Assembly (NCBI RefSeq): GCF_000013385.1
Contig: NC_007760.1
Coordinates: 4,438,001-4,502,000, forward strand
Direction of reading: 5' to 3'
Origin: Anaeromyxobacter dehalogenans 2CP-C
GTDB lineage: Bacteria; Myxococcota; Myxococcia; Myxococcales; Anaeromyxobacteraceae
DNA length: 64,000 nucleotides
Within the stretch, counting starts at the first letter, position 1. Each line of letters begins with the position of its first letter. The position numbers and the translations under genes were made by a program. The notes beneath the pieces were generated by a model, which saw nothing but the letters and a program-made list of their open reading frames with translations, did no database searches and was not told the DNA's origin. Shown one piece after another: positions 39,925-50,052 of the stretch.

Positions 39925-42768
39925 CTACGGCACGAGCTGGACCACGTCGTGCGTGTCCTTGCCGAGGTCGGACGCGCGGGTGAAGAGCGGGACGGTGTCG
40001 TTGGACAGCCAGAGCGGGAGCAGGTTGAGGTAGTTCCACTCCCCGGGGACCGCGCTCGCGCCGCCGGGCCACACCGACTCGGCCCGCTTCACCGCGCCGC
40101 GCGAGAGCTCGACCACCAGCCGGTTGGACGGGCCGCTCGAGAACATGAACGCGTTCGCGGACGCGGCGCGCGCGCCGTGGGAGGACGCGTCCACCGCGCC
40201 GAAGCCGCCGTCGGTGGGGATGCCGGGAAGCCCGGGGAGCGGCGCCGGGAACGCGCCGAACGCGGGCGGCACGCTGAACGGCCCGCCCATCGGGTGCGCG
40301 AAGACGATCCGGTGGAGCTTGCCCCAGCGCCAGTCGTCGGGGTTCGTCGAGCCGCCGAAGGCCGCGGCGAAGTCCGGGCCGGAGAGGAGCGCCAGCGCGT
40401 CCGCGAGGCTCTTCAGGAGCACGAGGTCGCGCCGGTCGGCCGGGCTCGCGTCCAGGCCGGGCACGGCGAAGAAGTCGATCCCGGACGCGCCCACGCCCTG
40501 CTGCGCGTCGAAGCGGTCGAGCAGGTTGCGGAGCGCGGTCATGGCCTGCTGGCTGGGCGGGAGCGGCATCGCGCCGAGCTTCGAGTCGATGACGTTGCGG
40601 ATCGCCTGGCCGCGCCAGGTCGAGTAGATGGTCGCGGCGACGCTCGCCTGGACCTCGGCCGCCGACGGCGGCGCGCGCTCGCCGGGCGGATCGGCGTCGT
40701 CCCAGCCCTCGGGGATCCCGGTCGGCGTCGAGCCGTCCCAGGCGGCGAGCCGGGCCACCGCGTCCGCGACCGCGGCGTCGGCGCCGAGCGCCGCGAGCGG
40801 CGCCGGCGCGCCCTCGCGCCGCGCGTGCTCCAGCGCCGCGGTGAGGTACGGCACCAGCACCTCCGCGTCGAGCAGCGTCACGTCGGCCTGGATCGACTGC
40901 ATCTGCTCGAACGTCATCTTCCCGGCGGCGAGCACCTCCTTCACGCGGCGCGTGATGCGGCCGGCGCGGAACCCGGCGTCGAAGCCGGGCGCGAGGTAGT
41001 AGATGCCGCCGCCGGGGCGCACCTTGGTGAGCGGCGCGTTCTCGAGCGTCAGGCCGGCGGGGTCGTTGTTCGCGTTGACGGCGAAGCCCGCGGGCGGGTT
41101 CACGATCTGCGGCAGCTCCTCGAGCGGCACCACCTCGTACGGCACCACCTGGAGCGGCTGCGGGTGCTGCACCGGCAGCCACTCGTTGCCGCCGGTGCCG
41201 TCGCGGATGAAGAACGGCGGCAGCCCGTCCACGAGCCCCTGCTGCAGGTCCTCGCGCACCGGCACGGCCGAGTGCGTGAAGTAGGCGATGTTGCCGGCGT
41301 CGTCGGCGTAGCAGAAGTTCTGCGAGCCCACGTCGAAGTGGCGCATGGCCGTCACGAAGTCGTCGATGCCGCGCGCGAGGTCGTAGCCGAGGAACGCGTC
41401 CAGCTCGCGGGTGCCGGAGAAGCCGGTGTACTGCACCGACAGCGCCACGCCGGTGGCCGGGTCGAGCTGGATGATGGGGCCCTGGTTGCGCCGCGGCACG
41501 ACCAGCGTCGCGGCGGGGATGCCGTTCCCGGGCGGCACCGGGACGACGTCGTTCATCACCGCGTCGCCGATCACGTTCGCGAGGTAGGCCTCCGGGTACG
41601 GGATCACCGGCTCGAGCGTCCCCTGGTACACGGTGGCGAGCCCGCTCGGCGAGCTCGGGTCGGGCACCACCTGCTCCTGGTAGACGTCGGTGACGTCGAA
41701 CGGGTCCACGGTCGCGCCCCAGGCCAGGTGGCGGTTGTGCCCGACCACCACCGACGGCACGCCGGCGAAGCTGTTGCCGATGACGTCGAACGGTCCGGCC
41801 TGCAGGTGCACCGGGTAGAAGGTGGAGGGCGCGCCGAGCGCGAGGTGCGGGTCGCTCGCGAGCATGGGGCTGCCGCCGGCGGTGTGCGCGCCCGCGATCA
41901 CCCACTGGTTGGAGCCGTCGCGCTCCTCGCGATCGGTGAGCCGCCGCAGGAACGCGTCGCCCTTCACCCGGCCGAGGAACTCGGCCGCGAGCTCGACGGC
42001 GCGCGGGTGCAGCTTCCCCGCGCTCGTCACGGCGGCCCGGGTCGCCGTCGCGGCGGCGGGCGAGGGCGCGAGCGCGTCCGGCACGGTGGAGGCGGGATCG
42101 AACGGCGCCGCGCGCCACAGGTCCTCGAAGAACAGCTTCGCGCCGTCGAAGCCCAGGGCCGCGCCCGCCTGCTGGTAGGTCGCGAGCGCCACGGTCCGCT
42201 CGACGTCGTCCACGTCGAACGAGAGGCCGAACGCGATGAGCTTCGCGGAGAGCAGCGAGTCCTGCACGGTCCAGGGCTCGAACGTGGTCAGCTCGAGCGC
42301 GGCGTACTCCGGCGGCAGCGGGTGCGTCTCCGCCCACGCGTTCACGCCCTCCGCGTACGCCTCCAGCGCGGCCACCGCCCGCGCCGAGAGGAGCGGCAGG
42401 CTCCGCGCCGCGGCCCGCGCCAGGCCGAACGTGCGCAGCTGCACGTCGCCGGGGAGCGCGCCGGGCCCGAGCAGCTCGGCCAGCCGGCCGGCGGCGCGGC
42501 GGCGGGTGACGTCCATCTGGAACAGGCGATCCTGCGCGTGCACCCAGCCCTGCAGCAGGAACAGGTCGTGCTCGTCGGCGGCGCGGAGGTGCGCGATGCC
42601 GGCCTCGTCGCGCGTGATCGTCGCGGCGCCGTGCAGGCCGGGCAGCCGCTCGGGCGCGGTGCCGCCGCGGGCGGCGGCGGTCGCGGACCCGGCGGGAGAG
42701 GACGGCGACGAGCAGGAGGTGAGCCCTGCGAGGGCAGCGAGGGAGGCGGCGACGAGGGCGGCGCGCAT
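39925..42768 (-). CDS. penicillin acylase-family (Ntn hydrolase) lipoprotein
   Basis: A 947-residue exported enzyme. N-terminal lipoprotein signal with lipobox LTSC (Cys19). Alpha-subunit motifs GIAHLRAADEHDLFLLQGWVHAQDRLFQM are followed by the spacer and then DGSNQWVIAG, where Ser286 would become the N-terminal nucleophile after autocleavage. Downstream beta-chain signs: LASDPHLAL, GHNRHLAWGATV, FCYADDAGNIAY, VNANNDPAG. Family members hydrolyse amide bonds in penicillins, acyl-homoserine lactones or other N-acyl compounds; substrate unknown. The length is at the upper end for the family. ggagcc lies upstream of ATG 42768. Confidence 0.9.
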   Translation of the reverse strand: MRAALVAASLAALAGLTSCSSPSSPAGSATAAARGGTAPERLPGLHGAATITRDEAGIAHLRAADEHDLFLLQGWVHAQDRLFQMDVTRRRAAGRLAELLGPGALPGDVQLRTFGLARAAARSLPLLSARAVAALEAYAEGVNAWAETHPLPPEYAALELTTFEPWTVQDSLLSAKLIAFGLSFDVDDVERTVALATYQQAGAALGFDGAKLFFEDLWRAAPFDPASTVPDALAPSPAAATATRAAVTSAGKLHPRAVELAAEFLGRVKGDAFLRRLTDREERDGSNQWVIAGAHTAGGSPMLASDPHLALGAPSTFYPVHLQAGPFDVIGNSFAGVPSVVVGHNRHLAWGATVDPFDVTDVYQEQVVPDPSSPSGLATVYQGTLEPVIPYPEAYLANVIGDAVMNDVVPVPPGNGIPAATLVVPRRNQGPIIQLDPATGVALSVQYTGFSGTRELDAFLGYDLARGIDDFVTAMRHFDVGSQNFCYADDAGNIAYFTHSAVPVREDLQQGLVDGLPPFFIRDGTGGNEWLPVQHPQPLQVVPYEVVPLEELPQIVNPPAGFAVNANNDPAGLTLENAPLTKVRPGGGIYYLAPGFDAGFRAGRITRRVKEVLAAGKMTFEQMQSIQADVTLLDAEVLVPYLTAALEHARREGAPAPLAALGADAAVADAVARLAAWDGSTPTGIPEGWDDADPPGERAPPSAAEVQASVAATIYSTWRGQAIRNVIDSKLGAMPLPPSQQAMTALRNLLDRFDAQQGVGASGIDFFAVPGLDASPADRRDLVLLKSLADALALLSGPDFAAAFGGSTNPDDWRWGKLHRIVFAHPMGGPFSVPPAFGAFPAPLPGLPGIPTDGGFGAVDASSHGARAASANAFMFSSGPSNRLVVELSRGAVKRAESVWPGGASAVPGEWNYLNLLPLWLSNDTVPLFTRASDLGKDTHDVVQLVP

Positions 42769-43079
42769 ACGGGGCTCCAATGTGGGCCTGCGGGTCCCCC
42801 CGGTGTCGCGCCCGGGCAGTAAACGATCAACGTCGCCACCGGGGACCCCCTCACAAAGCCGGGGCATTCGCGGACATCCGGTGCCTCGGCGGCTCGGCCA
42901 CGCCCCGGAGCCGTTCCCGCCTGCGGGCGAGGTCCTGGGGGCGGCCCCGCAATCACCCGCACCGGCCGTCACGGGAGCGCGCACCGTCCTTCCACTCATC
43001 GAGCGCCCTCGCCGCGGCCCTCGCGCGTGCCCTCGCGGCACGCCTCCGCCCGCGCCGAGGACGGCGACGGGAGGATGCC
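42769..43079. other. divergent intergenic region, nothing recognised
   Basis: Between the penicillin-acylase gene (leftward) and the subtilase gene (rightward). It should contain two promoters; no convincing operator or promoter was found by eye. Confidence 0.45.
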
Positions 43080-46000
43080 ATGACGTCTCCCCTCCGCTGC
43101 GCCGGCGTGATCCTGAAGCTCCGTCCCGGCGCCGCACCGGCCTTCGCCGCCGTGGCGCGGCGCGCGCTCGGCGACGGCCTGGAGCTGCGCCCGCTGTTCC
43201 CGAACGCCGCCGCGTCCCGCGGACTGGGCGCCGCGCCCGCCCAGGCGGAGTGGGCGCTCGCCGCGTTCGAGGGCGAGCCGCGCGAGGTGAACGGCTGGGA
43301 GGAGGCCTACCGCACCGTCGAGCGGCTCGGCCTGGGCGCCGCGGGCGGCGCGGTGGAGTACGCCGAGCCCGATCTCGTGCAGGCGTTCCCGGCCTTCCCG
43401 CCCGGCGAGGCGGGCGCGCTCGCGGCCGGCGCGCGAGGCCGCCGGCGAGGGCGCCGGCGCCACCATCCTGCACGCGGACACCGGCTACTCGGCGCACGGC
43501 ACGACGCCGGCGGCCCTGGCGGAGGCGTACGCCCGCGACTTCGAGGGCGGCGGCGAGCGGAAGGGCGCCCTCGATCCGGGCCTCGACGGCCTGCTGCGTC
43601 AGCCCGGCCACGGCACCGGCACGATCTCGATCCTCGCCGGCAGGCGGATCCCCCAGCTCGCGAACGACTGGCTGGGCGGCGCCCCGGCCGCAGAGGTGAT
43701 CCCGGTGCGGATCGCGAACTCGGTGGTGCTGTTCCGGACCAGCGCCCTGGCGCGCGCGCTCGACTACGCCCTGCGCCCGTACACCGGCGACGACGCGGCG
43801 CACCCGGGCACCGTGCATCGGCCCGTGGACGTGGTGACGCTGTCGATGGGCGGCGTCGCCTCCCGCGCCTGGGCCGAGGCGGTGAACGCCGCCTACGAGG
43901 CGGGCGTGTGCATCGTGGCCGCCGCGGGGAACAACTTCGCGCTCGGGCCGTTCGGCGTGCCCACCCGCTTCATCGTCCACCCGGCGCGCTTCGGGCGCGT
44001 CATCGCGGCTTGCGGGATCATGGCGAACTGGCGGCCCTACTTCGGCCTGCCCACCGGCAAGATGCAGGGCTGCTGGGGACCGCCCGGCAAGATGGCGACC
44101 GCGCTCGCCGCCTTCACGCCCAACATGCCGTGGGCGGAGATGGGCGCGCCGCAGGTCGTGGACATGAACGGCGCGGGGACGTCGTCGGCCACGCCGCAGA
44201 TCGCGGCGGCCGCGGCGCTCTGGATCGCGGCGCACCGGCCCGCGCTCCAGGCGCTGGCCGAGCCCTGGCGGCGGGTGGAGGCGGTCCGCCACGCGCTCTT
44301 CACCAGCGCGGAGCGCCCGTCGGATCCCGAGGTGGCGGAGAAGGTCGGGCGCGGCGTGCTGCAGGCGCGGGCCGCGCTGGCGGTCGCGCCGGTCGCGGAC
44401 CTGCCCATGACCCCGCGCGACACCGCCTCGCTGTCGCTGCTCCGGGTGCTCACCGGCCTGGGCGCGGCGCCCGACGCGCGCCTGGAGATGCTGGCGCTCG
44501 AGGCCACCCAGCTGACGCAGCTCCCGGTGGCGGACGCCACGCCGAATCCGTTCGAGGCGCTGGTGCCGGATCCGGACGCCGCCGCGGCGGGGCTCTCCAC
44601 CGAGCGGCTGCGCCAGGTGGCGGAGGCGCTCCTCGATCACCCCCGCGCCTCGGCGCCGCTGCGCGCGCACCTCTCGCGCGTCCGCCAGGACCTGGGCGGC
44701 GCCCGGCCCGCCCCGCCGCCTGCGCCGCGCCCGCCGGCCGCCGCGATCCCCGCGCCGGCGCCCGGCGCCCCGGCACCGCTCGCGCCCGAGCCGCCGCGCC
44801 CGCTCCACCGGCAGCTCACCGCGTTCGCGTTCGATCCGAGCGTGGCCCAGCGGCTCGACACGCGCGACATCGGCACGGTGACGCTCCGCGTCCCCTGGGA
44901 GCCGCTCGCGCCCGGGCCGGTGGGCGAGTACCTGGAGGTCGTGGACGTCGATCCGACCAGCCAGCGCTTCTACGCGCCGGTGGACCTCGACCACCCGCAC
45001 CTCCTCGCGCAGCAGGGGCTGGCGCCGTCGGAGGGCGCGCCGCAGTTCCACCAGCAGATGGCCTACGCCGTGGCGAGCCTGACCATCGACCGGTTCGAGA
45101 AGGCGCTGGGCCGGAAGGCGCTCTGGTCGCCGCGCGAGCTGCCGGAGCGCCCGCAGGACGACTCCACCTACGTGCCGCGCCTGCGCGTGTACCCGCACGC
45201 GCTCCGCGAGGCGAACGCCTACTACAGCCCGGCGCGCAAGGCGCTCCTGTTCGGCTACTTCCGCGCCTCCGAGGAGGACCCCGGCGATCACCTGCCCGGC
45301 AGCTTCGTGTTCACGGCGCTGTCGCAGGACATCGCCGCGCACGAGACCGCCCACGCGCTCCTCGACGGCATGCACCGTCGGTTCAACCGGCCCACGAACC
45401 TGGACATGCAGGCGTTCCACGAGGCGTTCGCCGACGTGGTGGCGCTGCTCCAGCACTTCACGTTCCCGGAGATCGTGCGCGACCAGGTGGCGCGCACCCG
45501 CGGCGCGCTGCGCACGCAGGCCAACCTGCTCGGCGCCCTGGCCACCGAGTTCGGGCGCGCCATGGGCACGCGCGCGGCGCTGCGCGACTACATCGGGCGC
45601 CGGGACCCGGTCACCGGCGTGTGGGCCCGGCACGTCCCGGATCCGGCCGAGTACGAGCAGGCGCGCGAGCCGCACGCGCGCGGCGCGATCCTGGTCTCGG
45701 CGGTGTTCGACGCGTTCCTCTCCATCTACGAGCGGCGCACCCGCGACCTGGTCCGCATCGCCACGGGCGGCTCGGGGGTGCTGCCGGCCGGCGACCTCCA
45801 GCCGGACCTCGTGAACCGGCTGGCGGAGGAGGCGGCACGCACCGCCGACCAGGTGCTGCGGATGTGCATCCGCGCGCTCGACTACTGCCCGCCGGTGGAC
45901 CTCACCTTCGGCGAGTACCTGCGCGCGCTCGTCACCGCCGACCGCGACCTCGTGCCGGACGACGACCTGGGCTACCGGCTGGCGTTCGTCGAGGCGTTCC

Positions 46001-46653
46001 GGCGGCGCGCCATCTACCCGCGCGACGTGCGCACGCTCTCCGAGGACGCGCTGCTCTGGCGCGGTCCGGTCTCCGAGCGCGGCGTGGGCCCCTCGCCCGC
46101 GCTCGTCGAGGCGTTCGCGGCGCTGCGCCCGCACGCGCGCAGCCACCTCGACGCGAGCTCGCGGGAGGTGCTGTTCCACCGCGCCCGCGCGCTCCGGGCG
46201 ATGCTGCACGAGCGCCTGAAGGCGGTGCTGGCGGCGCAGCCACCCGGCTCGGACGACGCGCTCCTGCTCGGGCTAGACCTCGAGGCGGCGCCCACGTTCC
46301 AGGTGCACTCGGCCCGCTTCGCCGAGCGCATCGGACCCGACGGGCAACACCTGCCGCAGTGCATCGTGGAGCTGCTGCAGCACCGCGACGACGCGCGGAG
46401 CGCGGCGCGGCCGGACCTCGGGCCGGTGCGCTTCGAGGGCGGGGCCACGGTGGTGGTGGCGCTCCGGGAGGGCGACGGCGAGGCCGCGGCGCTCCGCTGG
46501 GTCATCCGCAAGTCGCTGCGCAGCGCCTCGCGCCTGGAGCGCCAGGTCGCGTTCGGCCAGAGCCGCGCCACCGGCTCGGGCTGGGACACCTACTTCGGCG
46601 CGCGCGCCCTGAAGACCGGGGTGGAGCCGTTCGCGGCCATCCACCGCAGCTAG
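43080..46653 (+). pseudogene. subtilase (S8) fused to gluzincin-like metalloprotease, with frameshift
   Basis: Begins ATG 43080 (MTSPLRCAGVILKLRPG), with a propeptide-like region to about 43425. The frame then shifts by one base inside a GGCCGGCGCGCGAGG stretch (43425-43440), where the second frame continues EGAGATILHADTGYSAHG (catalytic Asp), QPGHGTGTISILAG (His), SMGGVASRAW, AAAGNNFALG and NGAGTSSATPQIAAAAAL (Ser): a complete S8 triad. From about 45290 a second protease domain begins, AAHETAHALLDGM (HExxH) and FHEAFADVVALLQHF (third Glu), a gluzincin arrangement. Total about 1190 residues. No signal peptide is evident. It lies 24 bp ahead of the metallo-beta-lactamase-fold gene. The frameshift may be a mutation or a base-call error. 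Confidence 0.72.
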
Positions 46654-46677
46654 CCCGGGGCAGGGAGAGGAGACGCC

Positions 46678-48204
46678 ATGCGAGCGAACCGGAAGGCGAC
46701 GGCGGCGAAGGGCAGCGCGCGCAGGACCGACGGCAGGCACGCGGCGCGCGACGAGGTGGTCGAGCGCCCCGCGCATCGCGGCGGGCGCGAGGGCGGCGCG
46801 CCGCGGGTGCGGGTGCGCATGTACCGGCCCGGCCTGGGCGACTGCTTCCTGCTCACGTTCCAGCCGGACACGGCCGACGAGGCCCACGTGCTCGTGGACA
46901 TCGGCACGGTGGGGCGGGGGGCCGGGGTCCCCATGGAGGAGATCGCGCGGGACGTCGCCGCGGTGACCGGCGGCCGGCTCGCCGCGGTGGTCGCGACGCA
47001 CGAGCACGCCGACCACCTCTCCGGCTTCCCGCTCCTCGCGGACGCCGGCGTCACCGCCGGCGAGGCCTGGGTGGCCTGGACCGAGGATCCCGCCGACCCG
47101 CTGGCGCGGCAGCTCCAGAAGTACCGCGGCGACCTGTTCGCGGCCGCGGCGCAGGCGGCCGCCGCGCTCGACGCCGCGCCGCGCGAGGGGCTGCTGGGCG
47201 TGCTCCGGGCCGGGGTGCGAGACCTCATGGCGTTCAACGGCTTCCTCCCGGGCGCGGCCGGCGCGTCGCTCGGCGCCGCCGCGAAGGGCGGCGGCCTGAA
47301 GAAGACCATCGACGCGATGATGCGCTCGGCGCTCGGGCTCGCGCGGCGGGGCCCGCGGTACCTGTCGCCGGGCGACGTCCTGGAGCCGGCCTGGGCCCCG
47401 GGCGTGCGCGTGTACGTCCTCGGCCCGCCGCGCGACGAGGCCGCCATCCGGCAGCTGGGCGGCCACGGCTCGCCGGACCTGTACGAGCTCGCCGCCGTGC
47501 TGGGCGTGGAGCTGCCGGGCACGCCCGGGGGACCGGCCGCGGGCGGGCCGGTGCAGCCGTTCGACGCGGCGCTCGGGGTGCCGCTCGACCGGGCCGGCGC
47601 CCTCGGCGGCGTGGCGGCGGCGTACGAGGCCGAGCCGTGGCGCCGCATCGACGAGGCGACGCTGGGGGCCGCGGCGGAGCTGGCGCTCCAGCTCGACAAC
47701 GCGACCAACAACACCAGCCTCGTGCTCGCGATCGAGGCCGGCGGCGAGGTGCTGCTGTTCCCCGGCGACGCGCAGCTCGGCAGCTGGCTGAGCTGGCCGG
47801 ACGTGACGTTCGCGGTGGACGAGGGCGGGCGGCGCCGCACCGTGACCGGCGAGGACCTGCTCCGGCGCGTCACGTTCTACAAGGTCGGCCACCACGCCAG
47901 CCACAACGCGACCTCGCGGCCGGGGCTGGAGCTGATGTCCGGCCGCAACCTCACCGCGTTCATCCCGCTCGACGAGGGCGTCGCGCGGCGGCGCGAGTGG
48001 CCCATGCCGGCCCGCACCCTGTTCGCGGCGCTGACGGAGAAGACGCGCGGGCGCGTGCTCAAGTCGGACGGGGACGCCGAGCAGGCTGCGCTGGCGCTGG
48101 CCGGCGTCTCGGTGGAGCGGCTGCACGTGGAGACCACGCTGCCGCTGGAGGCGCCCGCCGGGGCGCGGGAGCGGGCCGCGCCGCGGGCGCGCGCGCACGC
48201 GTGA
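46678..48204 (+). CDS. metallo-beta-lactamase-fold hydrolase
   Basis: A 508-residue protein with the MBL signature THEHADHLSG (His108, His110, Asp112, His113), LVDIGTVG as first strand, NATNNTSLVLAIE and LLFPGDAQLGSWL, and KVGHHASHNATS near the end, as in ComEC-like MBL hydrolases. An insertion of about 200 residues separates the first motif from the later ones. The basic N-terminal 40 residues are low complexity. ATG 46678 with ggagaggag upstream. It follows the subtilase-gluzincin gene by 24 bp and probably forms an operon with it; the joint function is not known to me. May hydrolyse a phosphodiester or ester (inference). Confidence 0.78.
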   Translation: MRANRKATAAKGSARRTDGRHAARDEVVERPAHRGGREGGAPRVRVRMYRPGLGDCFLLTFQPDTADEAHVLVDIGTVGRGAGVPMEEIARDVAAVTGGRLAAVVATHEHADHLSGFPLLADAGVTAGEAWVAWTEDPADPLARQLQKYRGDLFAAAAQAAAALDAAPREGLLGVLRAGVRDLMAFNGFLPGAAGASLGAAAKGGGLKKTIDAMMRSALGLARRGPRYLSPGDVLEPAWAPGVRVYVLGPPRDEAAIRQLGGHGSPDLYELAAVLGVELPGTPGGPAAGGPVQPFDAALGVPLDRAGALGGVAAAYEAEPWRRIDEATLGAAAELALQLDNATNNTSLVLAIEAGGEVLLFPGDAQLGSWLSWPDVTFAVDEGGRRRTVTGEDLLRRVTFYKVGHHASHNATSRPGLELMSGRNLTAFIPLDEGVARRREWPMPARTLFAALTEKTRGRVLKSDGDAEQAALALAGVSVERLHVETTLPLEAPAGARERAAPRARAHA

Positions 48205-48227
48205 GCGGCGCGCGTGCCGGGGTGGGA

Positions 48228-48264
48228 CCCCACGGACCCTTCGGCAGGCTCTGGGTCCGTGGGG
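48228..48264. terminator. bidirectional hairpin, repeat-related
   Basis: 12-bp perfect arms CCCCACGGACCC and GGGTCCGTGGGG around TTCGGCAGGCTCT. The loop is close to the TTCGACAGGCTCA loop of the repeats in addB, so the hairpin may belong to that family. It lies between the convergent MBL and FadL-like genes, right for a shared terminator. Confidence 0.6.
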
Positions 48265-48284
48265 CGGGGCGCAGCCCCGTCGGA

Positions 48285-49517
48285 TCAGAACCGGTGCGCG
48301 AAGCCCACGTCGAGCGTCCACGCCGTGAACGTGGTCTCGTACGCGGCGATCCCCTGCGCGAGGTTCGACCCGGTCTGCTTGCCCTCGGGCGCATAGGTCC
48401 CGCCGACGCTCACCGAGGTGCGGCCGAGCTCGAGGCCCACGCCCGCGGTGACGTGGTGCTCGAGCACCGCCGGGAAGGCCAGGTTCTCGAGCGCGCGGTC
48501 CGCGTTCAGCGGGCTCTTGCCGTAGTCGTAGCCGGCGCGGAGCTTCAGCCAGCTCGCCGCCGCGTACTCGGCGCCCACCTTCAGCACCCACTGGTCCGAC
48601 CAGTCGAGGTCGAGCTGCATGCCGCCGGTGAGCGCCGGGTCGGTCTGGAGGCGCGGCTGGTTCCGGCCGTTCGTCTGCGACCAGCGGATCCACTGCACGT
48701 CGGCGGCGACGGCGAGCCCCGCCACCGGCCGCACGCCGACGCCGAACGTCAGGAGGTCGGGCTGATCGAGCTCGAGCTTCTCGACGCCGGGCCCGACGTT
48801 CGCGGTGGTGCCGGTGGCCGGGTCCACCACGATGGTGTGCGCCGGGACCTCGTACTCGAAGTCCTGGAACCAGCCGCGGCTCTCGTAGGCGAGGCCGGCG
48901 GTGAGCCACTCGACGGGCCGCCAGGCGGCGCCCACGGTGAAGCCGCCGCCGTAGGAGATGGCGCCGTCGCGCGGCTGCAACCCGAGCCCGCCGCCGGCGG
49001 AGTACTCGAGCGTCGCGTACATGATGTTCGCCGTGACGCCGAGCGAGAGCCCGGGCATCACCTCGTACGAGACGCCCGGCGCGAGCCGGAGCTGGGAGTA
49101 GGACGTGTACAGCCGGCCGCCCAGCAGGTCCTGCGGGTAGTCCACGCCGAGGCCGGCGACGCCGTAGCCGCCCAGGCCGAACGTGAGCCGGTCGCCCAGC
49201 GGGACCACCAGGCCGAAGCCCGGGATCAGCGTCGGGCGGCGCGAGGAGGTCTGCTCCTGCCCCGAGGCGGCGCCGACCGCGCGGTAGCGCACGTCCGCGT
49301 CGAGGACGGTGATCCCGAAGTCCACCCGGCCGTCCAGCAGCGACAGGCCCGCCGGGTTGGTGATCACGGTGGCCGCGTCGAGCGGGAGCCCCACCGACGC
49401 GCCGCCCATCGCGCTCTGCACCGGCCCGAAGCCGATCATGCGCATCCCGTTCACCGCCCCTGCCTGCGACGCCCACAGCGCGAGCGCCGCGGCGACGATC
49501 CACCTGTTGCCGGTCAT
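48285..49517 (-). CDS. FadL/OmpP1/TodX-type outer-membrane transport protein
   Basis: A 410-residue protein with a signal peptide (WIVAAALALWASQAGA) and the family's opening MRMIGFGPVQSAMGGASVGL and ITNPAGLSLLDGRVDFGI. The rest is amphipathic beta strands ending in FAHRF, a C-terminal Phe as needed for barrel insertion. It should form a 14-stranded channel carrying hydrophobic molecules such as long-chain fatty acids or aromatics. Start ATG 49517 with agggaga upstream. In its leader are a hairpin (49573-49598) and a GGTCACCGTGACC palindrome. Confidence 0.87.
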   Translation of the reverse strand: MTGNRWIVAAALALWASQAGAVNGMRMIGFGPVQSAMGGASVGLPLDAATVITNPAGLSLLDGRVDFGITVLDADVRYRAVGAASGQEQTSSRRPTLIPGFGLVVPLGDRLTFGLGGYGVAGLGVDYPQDLLGGRLYTSYSQLRLAPGVSYEVMPGLSLGVTANIMYATLEYSAGGGLGLQPRDGAISYGGGFTVGAAWRPVEWLTAGLAYESRGWFQDFEYEVPAHTIVVDPATGTTANVGPGVEKLELDQPDLLTFGVGVRPVAGLAVAADVQWIRWSQTNGRNQPRLQTDPALTGGMQLDLDWSDQWVLKVGAEYAAASWLKLRAGYDYGKSPLNADRALENLAFPAVLEHHVTAGVGLELGRTSVSVGGTYAPEGKQTGSNLAQGIAAYETTFTAWTLDVGFAHRF

Positions 49518-50052
49518 CGTTGACTCTCCCTGGTTGTCGAACCCCGGGGCGCGCCCCTGCGGGGAACGTGCCGACCCTCCTGGCGGGATCGGAGGGTCTG
49601 CACTCCGGGTCACCGTGACCTTGCCCCGGCCCAGCTTCGCCTTCGCGCAGCGTGCGCGTCACGCTCCGTAAATGACCGTCACTCCGCGTCTTTCGGGTCG
49701 GCCGGGACTCTCCGGCTTCCGGGTGACGGCGCCGCGGACCCAGGGTCAACGGGCGAGCCCCCCGAACTCGGGATGGTCCAATGTGCCGAGCGGTCGCCTC
49801 CGCGGAGCGCTGCACCCACCACCCGCCACGGGACGAGGCCGCGCGCGACCTCCCGTGCGCGCACCAGCGCCGGCGGGGGTGCCGACGCGGTGATCGGGGT
49901 CAAGCGGCGGGCGAACGACCTGCCCGCCGCGCGGGCGGACCGCGTCCCTCGGATCGGGGGCGCGCCGATTGCACCGCCCGTCACCTGGACCGTCCGTCCG
50001 AGTTCGTCCGGCGGCGCCGCGGGGCGCGGCGCAGAGGGTGGGAGAACGTCAG
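49518..50052. other. intergenic region with palindromes upstream of the fadL-like gene
   Basis: 535 bp between the fadL-like gene (leftward) and the chemoreceptor (rightward). It contains GACCCTCC-tggcgggatc-GGAGGGTC (49573-49598, 8-bp stem) and GGTCAC-c-GTGACC (49608-49620). No gene recognised; both promoters must be here. Confidence 0.45.
49608..49620. promoter_or_regulatory. candidate operator palindrome upstream of the fadL-like gene
   Basis: Perfect 13-bp inverted repeat GGTCAC-C-GTGACC, about 90 bases upstream of the FadL-like start. Position and symmetry fit a regulator site, but the regulator is not identifiable. Confidence 0.3.
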
